Of a stretch of 64,000 nucleotides of DNA, positions 31,157 to 40,796 are shown piece after piece. Below the pieces are notes generated by a model. The model saw only the letters and a program-made list of their open reading frames with translations, ran no database searches and had not been told where the DNA came from. Source of the DNA: Parietichytrium sp. I65-24A (lineage: Eukaryota; Sar; Bigyra; Thraustochytrida; Thraustochytriidae); the NCBI GenBank assembly GCA_012862575.1, contig BLSF01000010.1, positions 310,001-374,000 on the forward strand, in the 5' to 3' direction. The position numbers and the translations under genes were made by a program. The first letter of the stretch is position 1. Each line of letters begins with the position of its first letter.

Positions 31157-32736
31157 ACTAGCACTGGCACCTTCGCGCTAAGAGCCCGGAACAAAAAGTG
31201 CGAGCTGCTAACCAAAGGCCTATACGTCTCCTTTAGTACCCGCAGCTAACACTGATACGGATGACATAGAGAAAACATTAAGAGTCAGCCTCCCGCGCCG
31301 TCAAGGCACCCTCCCGACCCAAGGGTGGAGTCTTGAATGTTCGTACTCGGTGGGAACTCTTTCTCTGCGTACCAGTTCGATGATCCGCTTACCGATTTGA
31401 CTATCAGTCATTAAGGAGATTGTTAGCTAGGCTAGTGAGGAAGGCCGTAGGCGGTAGGTACTGTTAAGCTTTTTTTAGTAAAGGAAGGAAGCATCGAGGG
31501 TGCGCTGAGATGACCAAAAGAAAGAAAGAAAGATTGAAAGAAAAGAAAGGTTTTCTTTTTTGACAGTGAGTACTTGGCAATGTTGGACGTGTGGGATGCA
31601 TTCGCGGAACACGCTCATCGAGCACTGTTACTCAGTACTCGAGTACCGGTTCAGAAATTTGTCTGCTCATGTCTGCTCGCGATCTTTTGTTTAAATTTTA
31701 TTTTTTTGAGAAACAGAAAGTAACAAAATGAAGAGCCAAACATCATCATCATCATCATCATCTGAAATCTGAGATCTCAATTCATAGTTTTGAATTCTGA
31801 CAGTGGTCAGTGATTCAAGTTGTCGGAGGCCAATTTGTCATCCGCGTCGAAGCCATTTCTCGCAGACGTGGGCACTTGGAGTTGCGTGGCTGCCATGATT
31901 CAAAAGTTGATGGTCAGACGAACGAACCAAGTGCACTAGCTTTCTCTGTGGTCCGAGGAGTCCTGACACCTCCGTCAAGTGTGCGAATTGGCCGCCGTTC
32001 TCACTTCTCGATTCTCTGGGAGAACTGCAACAGGTGAAACAATTTGCGTGTAAGTTGTCTCGTGAGCATCGAGGCTGTCAGCTAGTGTTGGGACTTGGAC
32101 TTGAGGTTGTGAAAAAGCGAAGTAGCGAAGTAGCGAAGTGGCACCAACGCGAATGGTTGCTGTGGAAGCACAGGTCACGGTCGGGGAAATGGTGGTGTCC
32201 AGCCGGGCACGTCGCCAACTTGGCAAAGCATATCGTTCTCGTGCCGTATTGATGCCATTTTGGAGTTGCAGACGTAACTTTCATTCACTTGCACCTCAGA
32301 AGGCATGCATACTCACTGTCAGTTAAGTCGAGCGTCAAAATGCGTCAAGCGTGAGAGGTTTTGAATGACACGAACGAACTTTCGATTGACAGTGAGCTTT
32401 GCTTTGAGGTTTTCGCAGCCAAATTAAGAGGATTTGAGTGAACTCCCAACACCACAACACCACCCACGTGAGGCTTTGTGGTGAGAGGAAAGACGGGGGG
32501 GGGTACTGGTGCACTGGGGAGGCGGAAGGAGCTACAAGTAGTACCGATTCGATAAGACAGTAGTAGACGACGCAACCCAGTAAGGACAAGATATTTTTCG
32601 TTCTCGTCAGACTCGTCAGCTCGGTTTCACGCTCGATCTAACCAAACCCAAAACAGACGAGAGCAGACAAGACAAGACAAGCATCTGCGAGGCGCAACTT
32701 GAGGCAGAGTAGATCGGAGTGAAAACGCGAGAGAAA
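31157..32736. other. Intergenic region with inverted repeat and recurring motif
   Basis: No gene seen. TTGACAGTGAGTACT occurs at 31560-31574, TACTCGAGTA near 31636, (ATC)n at 31741-31761, and a TAGCGAAG tandem at about 32119-32138. The 10-base inverted repeat at 32312-32396 is listed separately. Confidence 0.5.
32312..32396. repeat. Perfect 10-base inverted repeat, 85 bases end to end
   Basis: CTCACTGTCA at 32312-32321 and its exact complement TGACAGTGAG at 32387-32396 face each other across 65 bases. The arms are copies of the recurring TTGACAGTGAGTA-type motif. It could be a tiny terminal-inverted-repeat element or a paired regulatory site. Confidence 0.6.
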
Positions 32737-33918
32737 ATGGAGCACCAGACAGCCGTTCAAAAGGCTTTTGCCAAGCAGGAGAGCCTCGGAGAGAAGCTGG
32801 ACGCTATCAACGTGGGCGTGCTTGGTGCCGCCGACATTGCGAGGAAGAATGTGGACGCCATGAAGGAGGCCAAGAATGTGAATGTCCTGGCCGTAGGCTC
32901 GAGGACCAAGGACAAGGCGGAGAAGTTTGCGCAGGAGTTCGGAATTGAGCGAGCGGTTGGGAGCTACCAGGAGGTTCTTGACATGGAAGACATCGATGCT
33001 GTTTACATTCCACTGCCTACCTCGTTGCATGTGGAGTGGGTTTCCAAGGCAGCCAAAGCGGGAAAGCATATTTTGTGCGAGAAGCCTTGCGCTCTCACAT
33101 CGGACGAGATGTATGAGATGATTCAGGTGTGTAAAGAGAACAAGGTTTGTTTCATGGACGGAGTTATGTTCATGCACCATGACCGCCTAGCAAAGTTGCG
33201 CGAGTTGCTGGACTCGAAGAAGATCGGTCCAGAAGGCCCAACGCATGTTTTGACCAACTTTTCCTTCCTTGCGAGCGAAGACTTTTTCAAGAACAACATC
33301 AGAGCAGACCCAAGCCTGGATTCGCTTGGCTGCCTCGGCGACCTTGGGTGGTATAACACGCGAATGGCTCTCTGTGCGTTTGGGTGGGAGCTTCCTGACG
33401 TGGCTACAGCAGTCATGCACGTTGAAAAGAATGGTGTCCCATTTGAGCTCTCTGGCACGTTGAAGTGGATCAAGAAGGACGAGAATGGCAACCCTGTCGA
33501 GGACATGAGGACGACACGTGTAACTACCTTCTATTGCAGCTTCCTTCAGTGCAGACAAGAGTCCGCCACTATTGCGGGAAGTTCCGGCCGTGTGATCGTT
33601 GATCATTTCGTCATCCCAACTTCCAGAGAGAGCACCAACTGGACGTACGAAGACTGCCCAAACAACAAGGAGGGTAAGAAGGCTCCTTCAGAGACCTTTG
33701 AGACTGGATACTGCCGTCAGGAAAGCAAGATGTGGGAGTCCTTCCGCAACTGTGTAAACGCCTACAAAGGCGGCGAGTCCGTCGAATTCTGGCCTGGCAT
33801 TGCGCTCGTTACTCAATTGTGCATGGATGCTCTGCTAGAGTCTGCTCGCAACAAATCCGCTGAGACAAAGGTAGATCCTAACGGGTTGCTGAAGAAATTC
33901 GCCTCGGAAATCATGTAA
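32737..33918 (+). CDS. Gfo/Idh/MocA-family NAD(P)-dependent oxidoreductase
   Basis: The 393-residue protein has the Rossmann start INVGVLGAADIARKNVDAM near residue 27, with GxxGxA-type spacing altered to GVLGAADIA, and the family's catalytic lysine motif GKHILCEKPCALT. The C-terminal sheet domain has NFSFLASEDFF and GDLGWYNTRMAL, close to the plant/fungal dehydrogenases related to dihydrodiol and D-xylose dehydrogenase (GG.LxDLGxY type). It probably oxidises a sugar or diol with NAD(P); the substrate is unknown. The ATG at 32737 is the first in frame and leaves a normal N-terminus with no targeting peptide. Its stop lies 37 bases from that of the convergent PIH1 gene. Confidence 0.9.
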   Translation: MEHQTAVQKAFAKQESLGEKLDAINVGVLGAADIARKNVDAMKEAKNVNVLAVGSRTKDKAEKFAQEFGIERAVGSYQEVLDMEDIDAVYIPLPTSLHVEWVSKAAKAGKHILCEKPCALTSDEMYEMIQVCKENKVCFMDGVMFMHHDRLAKLRELLDSKKIGPEGPTHVLTNFSFLASEDFFKNNIRADPSLDSLGCLGDLGWYNTRMALCAFGWELPDVATAVMHVEKNGVPFELSGTLKWIKKDENGNPVEDMRTTRVTTFYCSFLQCRQESATIAGSSGRVIVDHFVIPTSRESTNWTYEDCPNNKEGKKAPSETFETGYCRQESKMWESFRNCVNAYKGGESVEFWPGIALVTQLCMDALLESARNKSAETKVDPNGLLKKFASEIM

Positions 33919-33955
33919 AAGCCTTGCCTATATTTAAATTTGATTTGAGATCCCA

Positions 33956-35704
33956 TCAAAGAGTTTCGCATTTAATAGTGAGCGTTTTAGTCTTCTTGCT
34001 AAATTTTGCCCTCGCACTCTCACGTAATATAGTTTTCGGAAGTTGAATGCGCAAATTCTTGTAGAACTTGTTTTCTCCAAGAAGGATTTGTTCGGAAGAA
34101 ATGTCGACGTCCACGTCTGCCATCCCTGTCACCCGATCCAACTGGATAACGACTTGAAGCTTCTTCTTCTCCAAGGGATCCTCAACGATGGAGAATCGAG
34201 GTGGCTCCTTTGCGGTGGTCCCCTTGTCACGCTCGCTTTCAGTTGTCGCGCTCTGAGCCTCTCCGGAGTTTAAAGGCGTTGAATCGGCAGCAAATGATGT
34301 TGACTGAGCCAGAGAACGGGAGAGCTCTCCGAATAAGTCGCCCATAGGATCAGACGCCGCCTTAGAGTCAGCCTCGGTAACATTTCGCGCGCCAAGCTCA
34401 CGATCAGCTGCGTCCGCCAATTTTGCAAACATATCAGACTGGTTTCCTCCAATAGCCTTCATGGCATCCTGTAAAAAGTCTAAGCCGGCATAGCTCGGCT
34501 GTTGCTGGGCTGGCGCAGGGGGTTTAGCCGGCTGCTTCTTTTGGGGCATCTGGCCGTGGTCTTTCATGGCTTGTTGGACTTCCTCGGGCGACATGGTATT
34601 AAGATCAATGATTTTCGCTCTCTCGTAGATAGACTTTGGCTCTCCTTCTGTAGAGCCTCCAGGGTACAGCTTTCCAGAGTTCTTTGTGCTATTCAAAAAC
34701 CCTTTTTGGACTACGTTGGCTCCCCCATTCGCATTTTTGTGCTTGACTGTTTTTTTGGTCGAAGCTGACACTTCGGTAATCAACGGTTTGGCGGGCTCTG
34801 CAGTATGTTTCGCGCTAGGGCCTGCCACCTTCCCCTCCGGATCTACATTTCGGTCAGACCTAGTCTCTGATGATTGACGGACGTTTTGCAGATTGGCCAT
34901 CGCGTCTATATCATTGTCACACGACGCGGACTTTTCTTCTTCTAACTTGGCCGTTTTCAGCATTCCTAGCAGCTCCTCGGGCTTTTGAGTCACCTGCTGG
35001 GGCTCCTCCATCCTGGCCTCCTTCATGAGTTCCTTGAACTCGCGCTCCAGAGCGTCGTCTTCGGGCACCTCCTCCACCACGAAAAATGCCTCCACGCGTT
35101 TCCCGGTCTGCTTGTCCTTCTCGTGGCCCACGTACACGTCATACGAGTCGACATACTTTCTCGAGACTTTCCCACGAAGCTCCTTCTCGCCCCACTCCAA
35201 GGCCAGCTCGCAGACGTGGGTCTTTGCGGCCAAATCCCTGCGCGCCAGATCGGCCACCCACGGATTGAACACCACGTCCACCGCAAACCCTTCCTTTCCT
35301 CTCGAGTCCATCGCCTCGCGCACCTGGCCGACTGCCAACGGTACTGCCAGCCCGCTCAGCCCTTCTTTTCCTTGCCATCCTTCTGGCGCCTCCACTGCCT
35401 CGCTGCTGCACACATTCACAAACACAGCGCCGCTGCTCCCCATGCTCCCGCTGCTCCCGCTCACGAACGAGCTCTCCACGGCCAGCACGCTCTTGGGCCG
35501 GAATCCGCGCCGTCTTCGTCGGCCGGCGCCCATGCAATGCTCGCGCACCAGTTTCGCGTACGCTTCGGGGTCCGCGGAGTTCAGCCCACCGAGAGAGTTC
35601 CAAAGAGCGCGAGCTGCCTCATCGTCCACGTCGTCCAAGCCAAGATCGCCCGCGGGAAACTGGGCGGGAGAGCGTCCGCGCGACAGTGACTTGGCAGTGT
35701 TCAT
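33956..35704 (-). CDS. PIH1-domain dynein assembly factor (Kintoun/PIH1D-like)
   Basis: The 582-residue protein has a PIH1 N-terminal domain at about 25-215 (ALWNSLGGLNSADPEAYAKL, FVNVCSSEAV, AVDVVFNPWVADLARRD, FFVVEEVP) and a C-terminal CS-like beta domain (about 500-582, PRFSIVEDPLEKKKLQVVIQ). Between them is a disordered, charged linker with PPAPAQQQ. PIH1 plus CS-like is the layout of Kintoun/DNAAF2 and relatives, which help HSP90/R2TP preassemble axonemal dynein in the cytoplasm. In the PIH1 domain the nuclear R2TP subunit is an alternative. The start is the ATG at 35704 (MNTAKSLSRGRSP); an in-frame non-ATG extension runs into an 8-base repeat and is not used. Confidence 0.82.
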   Translation of the reverse strand: MNTAKSLSRGRSPAQFPAGDLGLDDVDDEAARALWNSLGGLNSADPEAYAKLVREHCMGAGRRRRRGFRPKSVLAVESSFVSGSSGSMGSSGAVFVNVCSSEAVEAPEGWQGKEGLSGLAVPLAVGQVREAMDSRGKEGFAVDVVFNPWVADLARRDLAAKTHVCELALEWGEKELRGKVSRKYVDSYDVYVGHEKDKQTGKRVEAFFVVEEVPEDDALEREFKELMKEARMEEPQQVTQKPEELLGMLKTAKLEEEKSASCDNDIDAMANLQNVRQSSETRSDRNVDPEGKVAGPSAKHTAEPAKPLITEVSASTKKTVKHKNANGGANVVQKGFLNSTKNSGKLYPGGSTEGEPKSIYERAKIIDLNTMSPEEVQQAMKDHGQMPQKKQPAKPPAPAQQQPSYAGLDFLQDAMKAIGGNQSDMFAKLADAADRELGARNVTEADSKAASDPMGDLFGELSRSLAQSTSFAADSTPLNSGEAQSATTESERDKGTTAKEPPRFSIVEDPLEKKKLQVVIQLDRVTGMADVDVDISSEQILLGENKFYKNLRIQLPKTILRESARAKFSKKTKTLTIKCETL

Positions 35705-35712
35705 TCCCACGC

Positions 35713-35812
35713 GCACAACTGATGAACTGACGAACTGACGAACTGATGAACCGATGAACTGATGAACTGACGAACTGATGAACTGATGAACTGATGAACT
35801 GATGAACTGATG
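35713..35812. repeat. 8-base GAACTGAT/GAACTGAC minisatellite
   Basis: About 12 units of GAACTGA(T/C) lie immediately upstream of the PIH1 gene start codon, within its leader. On the minus strand the frame continues open through the repeat (units such as HQFISSSV), since 24 bases is a whole number of codons. Confidence 0.85.
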
Positions 35813-36579
35813 CACCGGAAACTATCGTTCAGTCAGTCACTCAATCTAACAGATGTTGGAGTTTTGTTGCGAGAGGTTGCGAGACATAGACGTTGGCTCA
35901 AACGGAGAGAGTCTTGAGAGTTCGGGGGCGTAGCCAAGTGTTGAGAGTCTCTACTGTTCGCCGCGGACAGGCTAGGGGACGCTTAATTGAGTCGTTGTGT
36001 GGCGAAGGGTGCGCGAGGATGCTGTCTGCAAGTGGTCCCCCAAGTGTGGTACGTTGGCATTTCTAGTGTTGTGGCTAGTCGGACCTATAAGACTCCCTGT
36101 AGGATGTTGACCGTTTTTTGGGCTCCGTGGGAGGCGAGCTAGTCTTTGTGCTATATGCATCCCTACATGCGTTTTCGTACGATTATGATTATAACTATAT
36201 TCGTATGTAATACTCAATGTATACGTGAGGTTGATGTTGAGAGGGAGAAGTGCCAGAGGGTACGGTATCGGGGAATAAAAAAGGTTTCTGAGATGCAAGT
36301 CTGAACTCTTGGATACTCTTGGCGAGCGAGCATCCCCGAAACTTGGAGGGATGAGTGCGCGAAGGAGATGGAGTCGCTGTAAGCTGGGCAATCTGACAAG
36401 TCATCGATGGTCGGATGCAAAGATTATGATGTACCGGACTGATCGAAATGAGGACAGCTTAATGGATCGCTGTCAATCATGGCTCTTTGTTCACTGTCAA
36501 TAAAAATATATGCATATTTGATATCCTGTCTGGTTCAGGGCCAGAATCCGGGTCGAAGGACTCGTGCATTCAATCTGAT

Positions 36580-36930
36580 GCACTAACAGCCGGCTACGAG
36601 ACGCATTTGAAAGGATCTGTGCCTGCAGGACCTGTACATTTCTGAGCAACTTCGGTCCAGAGCTTGCTCGAAGCCACGCAAGAAGTGCAATGCGCCAAGA
36701 GATAACTGTTTTCGAATTAAACTGTCTTCCATTCTGGAACCCACGGCGACTCGTCAGGCAAATTTATTCTTTCCAGCCAGCCAAAACACATTGCACAACT
36801 TTCCGTTCTATTCCACGGGCACCTTCTCTCCAAGCACTTCTGCCCCATGTCCCTACTTAGACCGTTCTCGTGCACGAGGAGCAGCTGTTCCCGCTTCGCA
36901 AAAACCAAGACCCCGCGTCTCTGCCGACAG
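36580..36930 (-). pseudogene. Possible remnant of a cysteine-rich protein-coding exon
   Basis: One minus-strand frame looks protein-like on both sides of an in-frame stop. Before it, GVLVFAKREQLLLVHENGL, then CLERRCPWNRTESCAMCFGW and LPDESPWVPEW; after it, LLAHCTSCVASSKLWTEVAQ, then KCTGPAGTDPFKCVS and a second stop. There is no ATG at the start. It could be a decayed gene, a piece with an intron I cannot place, or chance. The cysteine and tryptophan density is the only argument. Confidence 0.2.
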
Positions 36931-37434
36931 AATGTGAATAAAAGAAGAATGAATGAATGAATAAATTGCCTATGATGCCTAATCCTCACGCTCCTTGGTA
37001 ATGACTATGTCGCTCGTACTCCCACTCCAACAGAGAAAGAGGAAAAGATAAAAGATAGATAGTAATAGACAAAGCGGAGAGAGACAGAGAGAGATAGCAA
37101 CACTAAGACTTCTCCATCGCATCCAGATACCAATTTGGTGACTCTGCGCTCTGTGGCCGCTAAACAAGCAAGAGCTCAGCTCGCAACATCAGCCTCTCTT
37201 CATTCCTTACTAACTTACTTTCCCTCTCCCAACCCCCCTCCGCTCGCTGGTGCGCAATGCGGACGGAGGTGTTTGGCTCATAACTCAGATCAGCCCCAGA
37301 CCGAGTGCAGCACTCGTAGGATACTGGCCTCGCGTGCGGCAGCGGAGTTGCGCTGTGGTCGTGGTCGTGGTTGTGGTTGTGGTTGTGGTTTGGCGGCGAG
37401 ACAGTAGAAGGCGAGCGAGAGGTGCACGGCGAGA

Positions 37435-38916
37435 ATGGAGGACGCTGATGCAGACGGGCAGCAGATGGCCCAGCAGCAGCAGCAGCAGCAGCCGCAGGAG
37501 GCGTCCGTCGGAGTGCGTAAAGGCAGGTTCTGGGTGACGACGGATGACAATTCTTCGCAAGACGACGCCTCCACGCCTGGGGACGAGGAAGGGCACGCTG
37601 CGCCACCATCGATGCAGCAGCTGACTACCGAGCAGCAAGTTCAACAGCAGATGCAGCAGCAGGCGCAACAGCTGCAGATGCAGCAGCAGGTGCAACAGCT
37701 CCAGCAGCAGCAGCAGCAGACAATGATGCAACAGGCGGCCCAGCAGCAGGCGCTGAACAGCGTTGATGTGCGTAAGAAAGGACGGTTTGTGGTGACGACG
37801 GAGGTGGACGAGGATGACGAGGATGACTACGTTGCAGATGATGGCGCAAGCGCAGTGGATCCGCACAGGGTGTCAATGTCTAGTCTCGCGTCGATGGGGA
37901 CCATGTACTCTGACGCAGGGCCAGCGTCCAAAGGCGCCTTTTTGTCACAAACAGACGCCGGATACTCTGGAATCCTAGGCACGGCTGCATCAGGCGGAAT
38001 CCCCTACGGTCAAGCTCCAATATATATTCCGGAGAGCATGCAGGCTCCTTCGGTACTAGCAGTTGGCATGGACATTGGCATGTCTCGAGTAAACTCTAGC
38101 CCCTTGCTCCAAAACCCAGAGCTCTCTTTGGCCCAGGCGCGAAACGGAATAGACCTATCAAGCGGGCAGATTACGCCGCCGAACGCTAGCGCGTTGCCGC
38201 CAACGAATAAACAACACAATGCAGCACGAAAGGCTACCCCGAGCTCAATCATGTTTGAGCTTCAAAAAATCTCCGCTCAAAATAGAAAATTGCACAAGAT
38301 TTTGCTCGAGCTCGCTGGCTCCCGGACGGGCAAAGCAGCAGCAGCTGCTGCTGCGGCGGCTGTGAATTGCGTACCGAGTCCAAGCGAGTCGTCGGTGGGT
38401 CACTTTGGGAATGGGTCTTCCGTGCCACCATCACCGACCCAAGGTGTGTCCTTAACCCCGGAAGTGGAGTTGATGGACCCGGGCTCCTTCGATTTGCGTA
38501 GGGCCAATTCAAACAGTGACTTGACCGCAAACACTGCCTCGGCAAGCTCCACGCCGACAGGTGGTGCTGCTGCAAGTACCTCCAAGGTCCAGATCCCGGC
38601 CGTCGGGAGCACAGCTCGTTTGCAGGAGCTCGTGAGTGAACTAAACTCGAACACAATCAACCTTGTGACTGAATATGATGCACTTAAAATGCGGAACTTT
38701 GTGCTCACAAAGCAACTTAAGGATGTGAAGCAGCAACTGAAGGAAGCCAATCTCAAGATCGACAATCTCAAGCAAGAGCTCGCCAAAGCCGATGTTTTTC
38801 ACACTGCACAACACGGGGCGGCGCAGCCAACGCCTCCAGCAAACCAAGAGAACGTTACTTCAGGAGGCCCAACCCATGCGGATGGAGGGCAGACACGGGA
38901 TAGTGCTGGCGCATAG
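37435..38916 (+). CDS. PolyQ coiled-coil protein with two RFxV motifs
   Basis: The 493-residue protein is not recognised by name. Two copies of a KGRF(W/V)VTT(D/E) motif lie near residues 29 and 118, each followed by acidic residues. RFx(V/I) is the docking peptide bound by the CCT domain of SPAK/OSR1 kinases in animals, found in WNKs; a match here is suggestive, not proof. Between them is a glutamine-rich coil (VQQQMQQQAQQLQMQQQVQQ). A short helix at about 280-300 (FELQKISAQNRKLHKILLEL) and a leucine-zipper-like coiled coil at about 395-460 (ARLQELVSELNSNTINLVTE) follow, with disordered serine-rich links. No enzyme motif. The first ATG at 37435 follows a GTGGTT repeat. Confidence 0.75.
   Translation: MEDADADGQQMAQQQQQQQPQEASVGVRKGRFWVTTDDNSSQDDASTPGDEEGHAAPPSMQQLTTEQQVQQQMQQQAQQLQMQQQVQQLQQQQQQTMMQQAAQQQALNSVDVRKKGRFVVTTEVDEDDEDDYVADDGASAVDPHRVSMSSLASMGTMYSDAGPASKGAFLSQTDAGYSGILGTAASGGIPYGQAPIYIPESMQAPSVLAVGMDIGMSRVNSSPLLQNPELSLAQARNGIDLSSGQITPPNASALPPTNKQHNAARKATPSSIMFELQKISAQNRKLHKILLELAGSRTGKAAAAAAAAAVNCVPSPSESSVGHFGNGSSVPPSPTQGVSLTPEVELMDPGSFDLRRANSNSDLTANTASASSTPTGGAAASTSKVQIPAVGSTARLQELVSELNSNTINLVTEYDALKMRNFVLTKQLKDVKQQLKEANLKIDNLKQELAKADVFHTAQHGAAQPTPPANQENVTSGGPTHADGGQTRDSAGA
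37470..37491 (+). repeat. CAG trinucleotide tract
   Basis: CAG repeats encode glutamines at residue 13 onward of the polyQ coiled-coil protein. Further CAG/CAA-rich runs at about 37616-37750 encode a glutamine/methionine coil. Confidence 0.85.
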
Positions 38917-39338
38917 TCTTCTTAGCTGTCGTGCGCGCTCGAGATTGCGCGCAACTGCAGACGAACTCACTCCCGGGAATAGACGAGTTGTTTTGCCGGC
39001 GACTTTTTCACCTTGTCATAGAAACACGCCTAAGCTATAATACGTGTTTGGTGCACTTGTGCTTGCTCGCACCCCTACTTCCCTGGTCAGCGCGGAGGCG
39101 CCCGTTCACTCACATTGCTGCAATGTGTCATGCAATGGCATGGAGAAACAATTCGTCAAAAGCCATGCCAGATGGCTACAGCTAGAACGCGAATAAGCTA
39201 CTGGGAACAACACACTTAATATTCTTTTACCCCTTTTGCAAGCAAAAGGATCTTGAAATTTTTCGAAAAATTAAGAATAAATGGACAATAACATGCGCCT
39301 CGAAGAAGGAGGCGAAGGGAGGTGCACAACAACATTTC
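38917..39338. other. Shared 3' region of convergent genes
   Basis: These 422 bases separate the polyQ protein stop and the UFD1 stop. AAGAATAAA-like signals occur near 39272 on the plus strand. I see no gene. Confidence 0.5.
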
Positions 39339-40796
39339 TTACTGTCTGGACTTGCGAATAGCATTCAATCCAGACCCTGCTGCACGCGCTGAGAGCGGCA
39401 CTGGGGAATCCACGACAGACTCCGCTGGTTCCGTTTTCTGCTTTTCCAAGTTTGCAAGAAATTTTAATCTGCGATCCCGAAGTGCCTGTGCGTCGTTTTT
39501 GTTGGCCTTTGGAGTCGTGGAGTCAGAAGATCCGCCTTGCAGAGTGCGCCCTTGGCCTGCAAAAACAGACAAGCCTGTCGAGGATGCGGCCTGCGCGTCT
39601 GCTGAAGCCTCGGTTTCGGAGGACTGTGAGTCTTGTGGCGCAAGGGAAACACCGTCTCCTGCAAACGCCGAGCCGGCAGTCCGAGATGCAAACTTTGTTG
39701 GCTTTCGACGCGCGCGCCGAGGGATGTTTGCTGGAGTTGCAGTTGATGTTGTGGACCCTGTCAGAGCGTTACCTCCCGAGACACTCTCAATAGTCGTTTC
39801 ATCCTCGCATACAAATTGGCCATTGAGTGACTGCCCACGTCCCCACTTGTGGCCCTCTGGTTCCTTTGGTTTTGGTGAAGGTTGTTGGTTTGTGCTTCTC
39901 CCCGCGTCGCTACTTTGAGCAGCCATTGCCTGCTGGAAACTCATGACATTATTGCCAACCAAGTGTGGCTTGCCTTTGACTGCGTCACTGTGAGCTGAGC
40001 TCGATTGGCTGGGTCGTGAATTTTCGTCGTCGCCAGCCGTCAGGTTGGACTCGGGCATGTCCAGCGGCGCCGCAAAGTCTACCTCGAGATCCAAGTTTCC
40101 GTAGAGTGAAATAGCAGGAGCAGGCTGGGTATCGAGGACATTGATTTTGTAGTTTTCGCCGGCGATGGAAACAACAATGGTCTCGCCTTTGCTGAGAACC
40201 GAGTAGTTCCGGAATGCATGCTCGAGTAGGTCGCGCAGATCCATGCTCGCAGCAAGGTCCACGAAGGCTGTCTTGTGCGGTTGCAGTTTGCACAGCGTCC
40301 CCTTTGGCAAAGTTCCCTCGTTGATCGTCTTCATGTTGACCTTTTGGCCCTCCTTGACACGTAGATTTTGCATCATCCAGTGTGGCATGAAGACCTTCTC
40401 CTCTGGCCCAGAGAACTCCAGCACCCCGCAGTACTGTTCGATAGCCTCTGGCCGTTTCTTCTTTTCGACAGGATTCGCAGCTTTTGGGTCCGGGATGATT
40501 GCCGGTGACGCCTTCTTGCGCGCATTGCTACCACTGCCTGGACCTGCAGGCTGAGTTGGTCTCTTTGGGGCCTGCTTTGTGGATGTCGGTCCCTTCGTTA
40601 GCCTTGGGTTGCTCACCTGGAACGTCAAAGGAAAAGGCAGCTTGAGTCTGGACACTTTCCGGAATGTCGACTGCGACATGATCACCTTGTCACCGCCCTC
40701 CATGTCATCCTTGCCCAGGCACGCAAGAGAATACACTTGGAATGTTTCCTCAAACACCTGCTTGCCCGTGCCCCATCCGGGATATAGTCGACTCAT
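39339..40796 (-). CDS. UFD1: Ubiquitin fusion degradation protein UFD1
   Basis: The 485-residue protein is the UFD1 subunit of the Cdc48/p97-Ufd1-Npl4 complex that extracts ubiquitinated proteins. The N-domain is present (FEETFQVYSLACLG; GDKVIMSQSTFRKVSRLKLP; YCGVLEFSGPEEKVFMPHWM; MQNLRVKEGQKV; ISLYGNLDLEVDFAAPLDMP) but a basic, low-complexity insert of about 55 residues (60-115) interrupts it between FQVSNP and YCGVLEF. The C-terminal half is disordered and has two SHP boxes for p97 binding, FAGDGVSL and FAGQGRTL. Both fit FxGxGxxL. The ATG at 40796 is chosen because the domain begins directly after it; it overlaps the TGA of a frame listed separately. Confidence 0.93.
   Translation of the reverse strand: MSRLYPGWGTGKQVFEETFQVYSLACLGKDDMEGGDKVIMSQSTFRKVSRLKLPFPLTFQVSNPRLTKGPTSTKQAPKRPTQPAGPGSGSNARKKASPAIIPDPKAANPVEKKKRPEAIEQYCGVLEFSGPEEKVFMPHWMMQNLRVKEGQKVNMKTINEGTLPKGTLCKLQPHKTAFVDLAASMDLRDLLEHAFRNYSVLSKGETIVVSIAGENYKINVLDTQPAPAISLYGNLDLEVDFAAPLDMPESNLTAGDDENSRPSQSSSAHSDAVKGKPHLVGNNVMSFQQAMAAQSSDAGRSTNQQPSPKPKEPEGHKWGRGQSLNGQFVCEDETTIESVSGGNALTGSTTSTATPANIPRRARRKPTKFASRTAGSAFAGDGVSLAPQDSQSSETEASADAQAASSTGLSVFAGQGRTLQGGSSDSTTPKANKNDAQALRDRRLKFLANLEKQKTEPAESVVDSPVPLSARAAGSGLNAIRKSRQ

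Larger units (their letters stand above)
35705..37434. other. Divergent intergenic region with doubtful Cys-rich remnant
   Basis: Apart from the minisatellite at its start, this spacer contains (GTGGTT/C)n at 37358-37390 just before the next gene and GAGA runs near 37076. A minus-strand Cys-rich frame at 36580-36930 is listed separately. Nothing else seen. Confidence 0.5.

Noticed and set aside
36555-36600. Hairpin GTGCAT...ATGCAC that looked like a tRNA anticodon arm
   Set aside because: No T-arm (GGTTCGA-type) or D-arm and no acceptor stem found.
37285-37866. Leucine-rich minus-strand frame of 193 codons
   Set aside because: Antisense of CAG/CAA repeats, which reads as poly-Leu.
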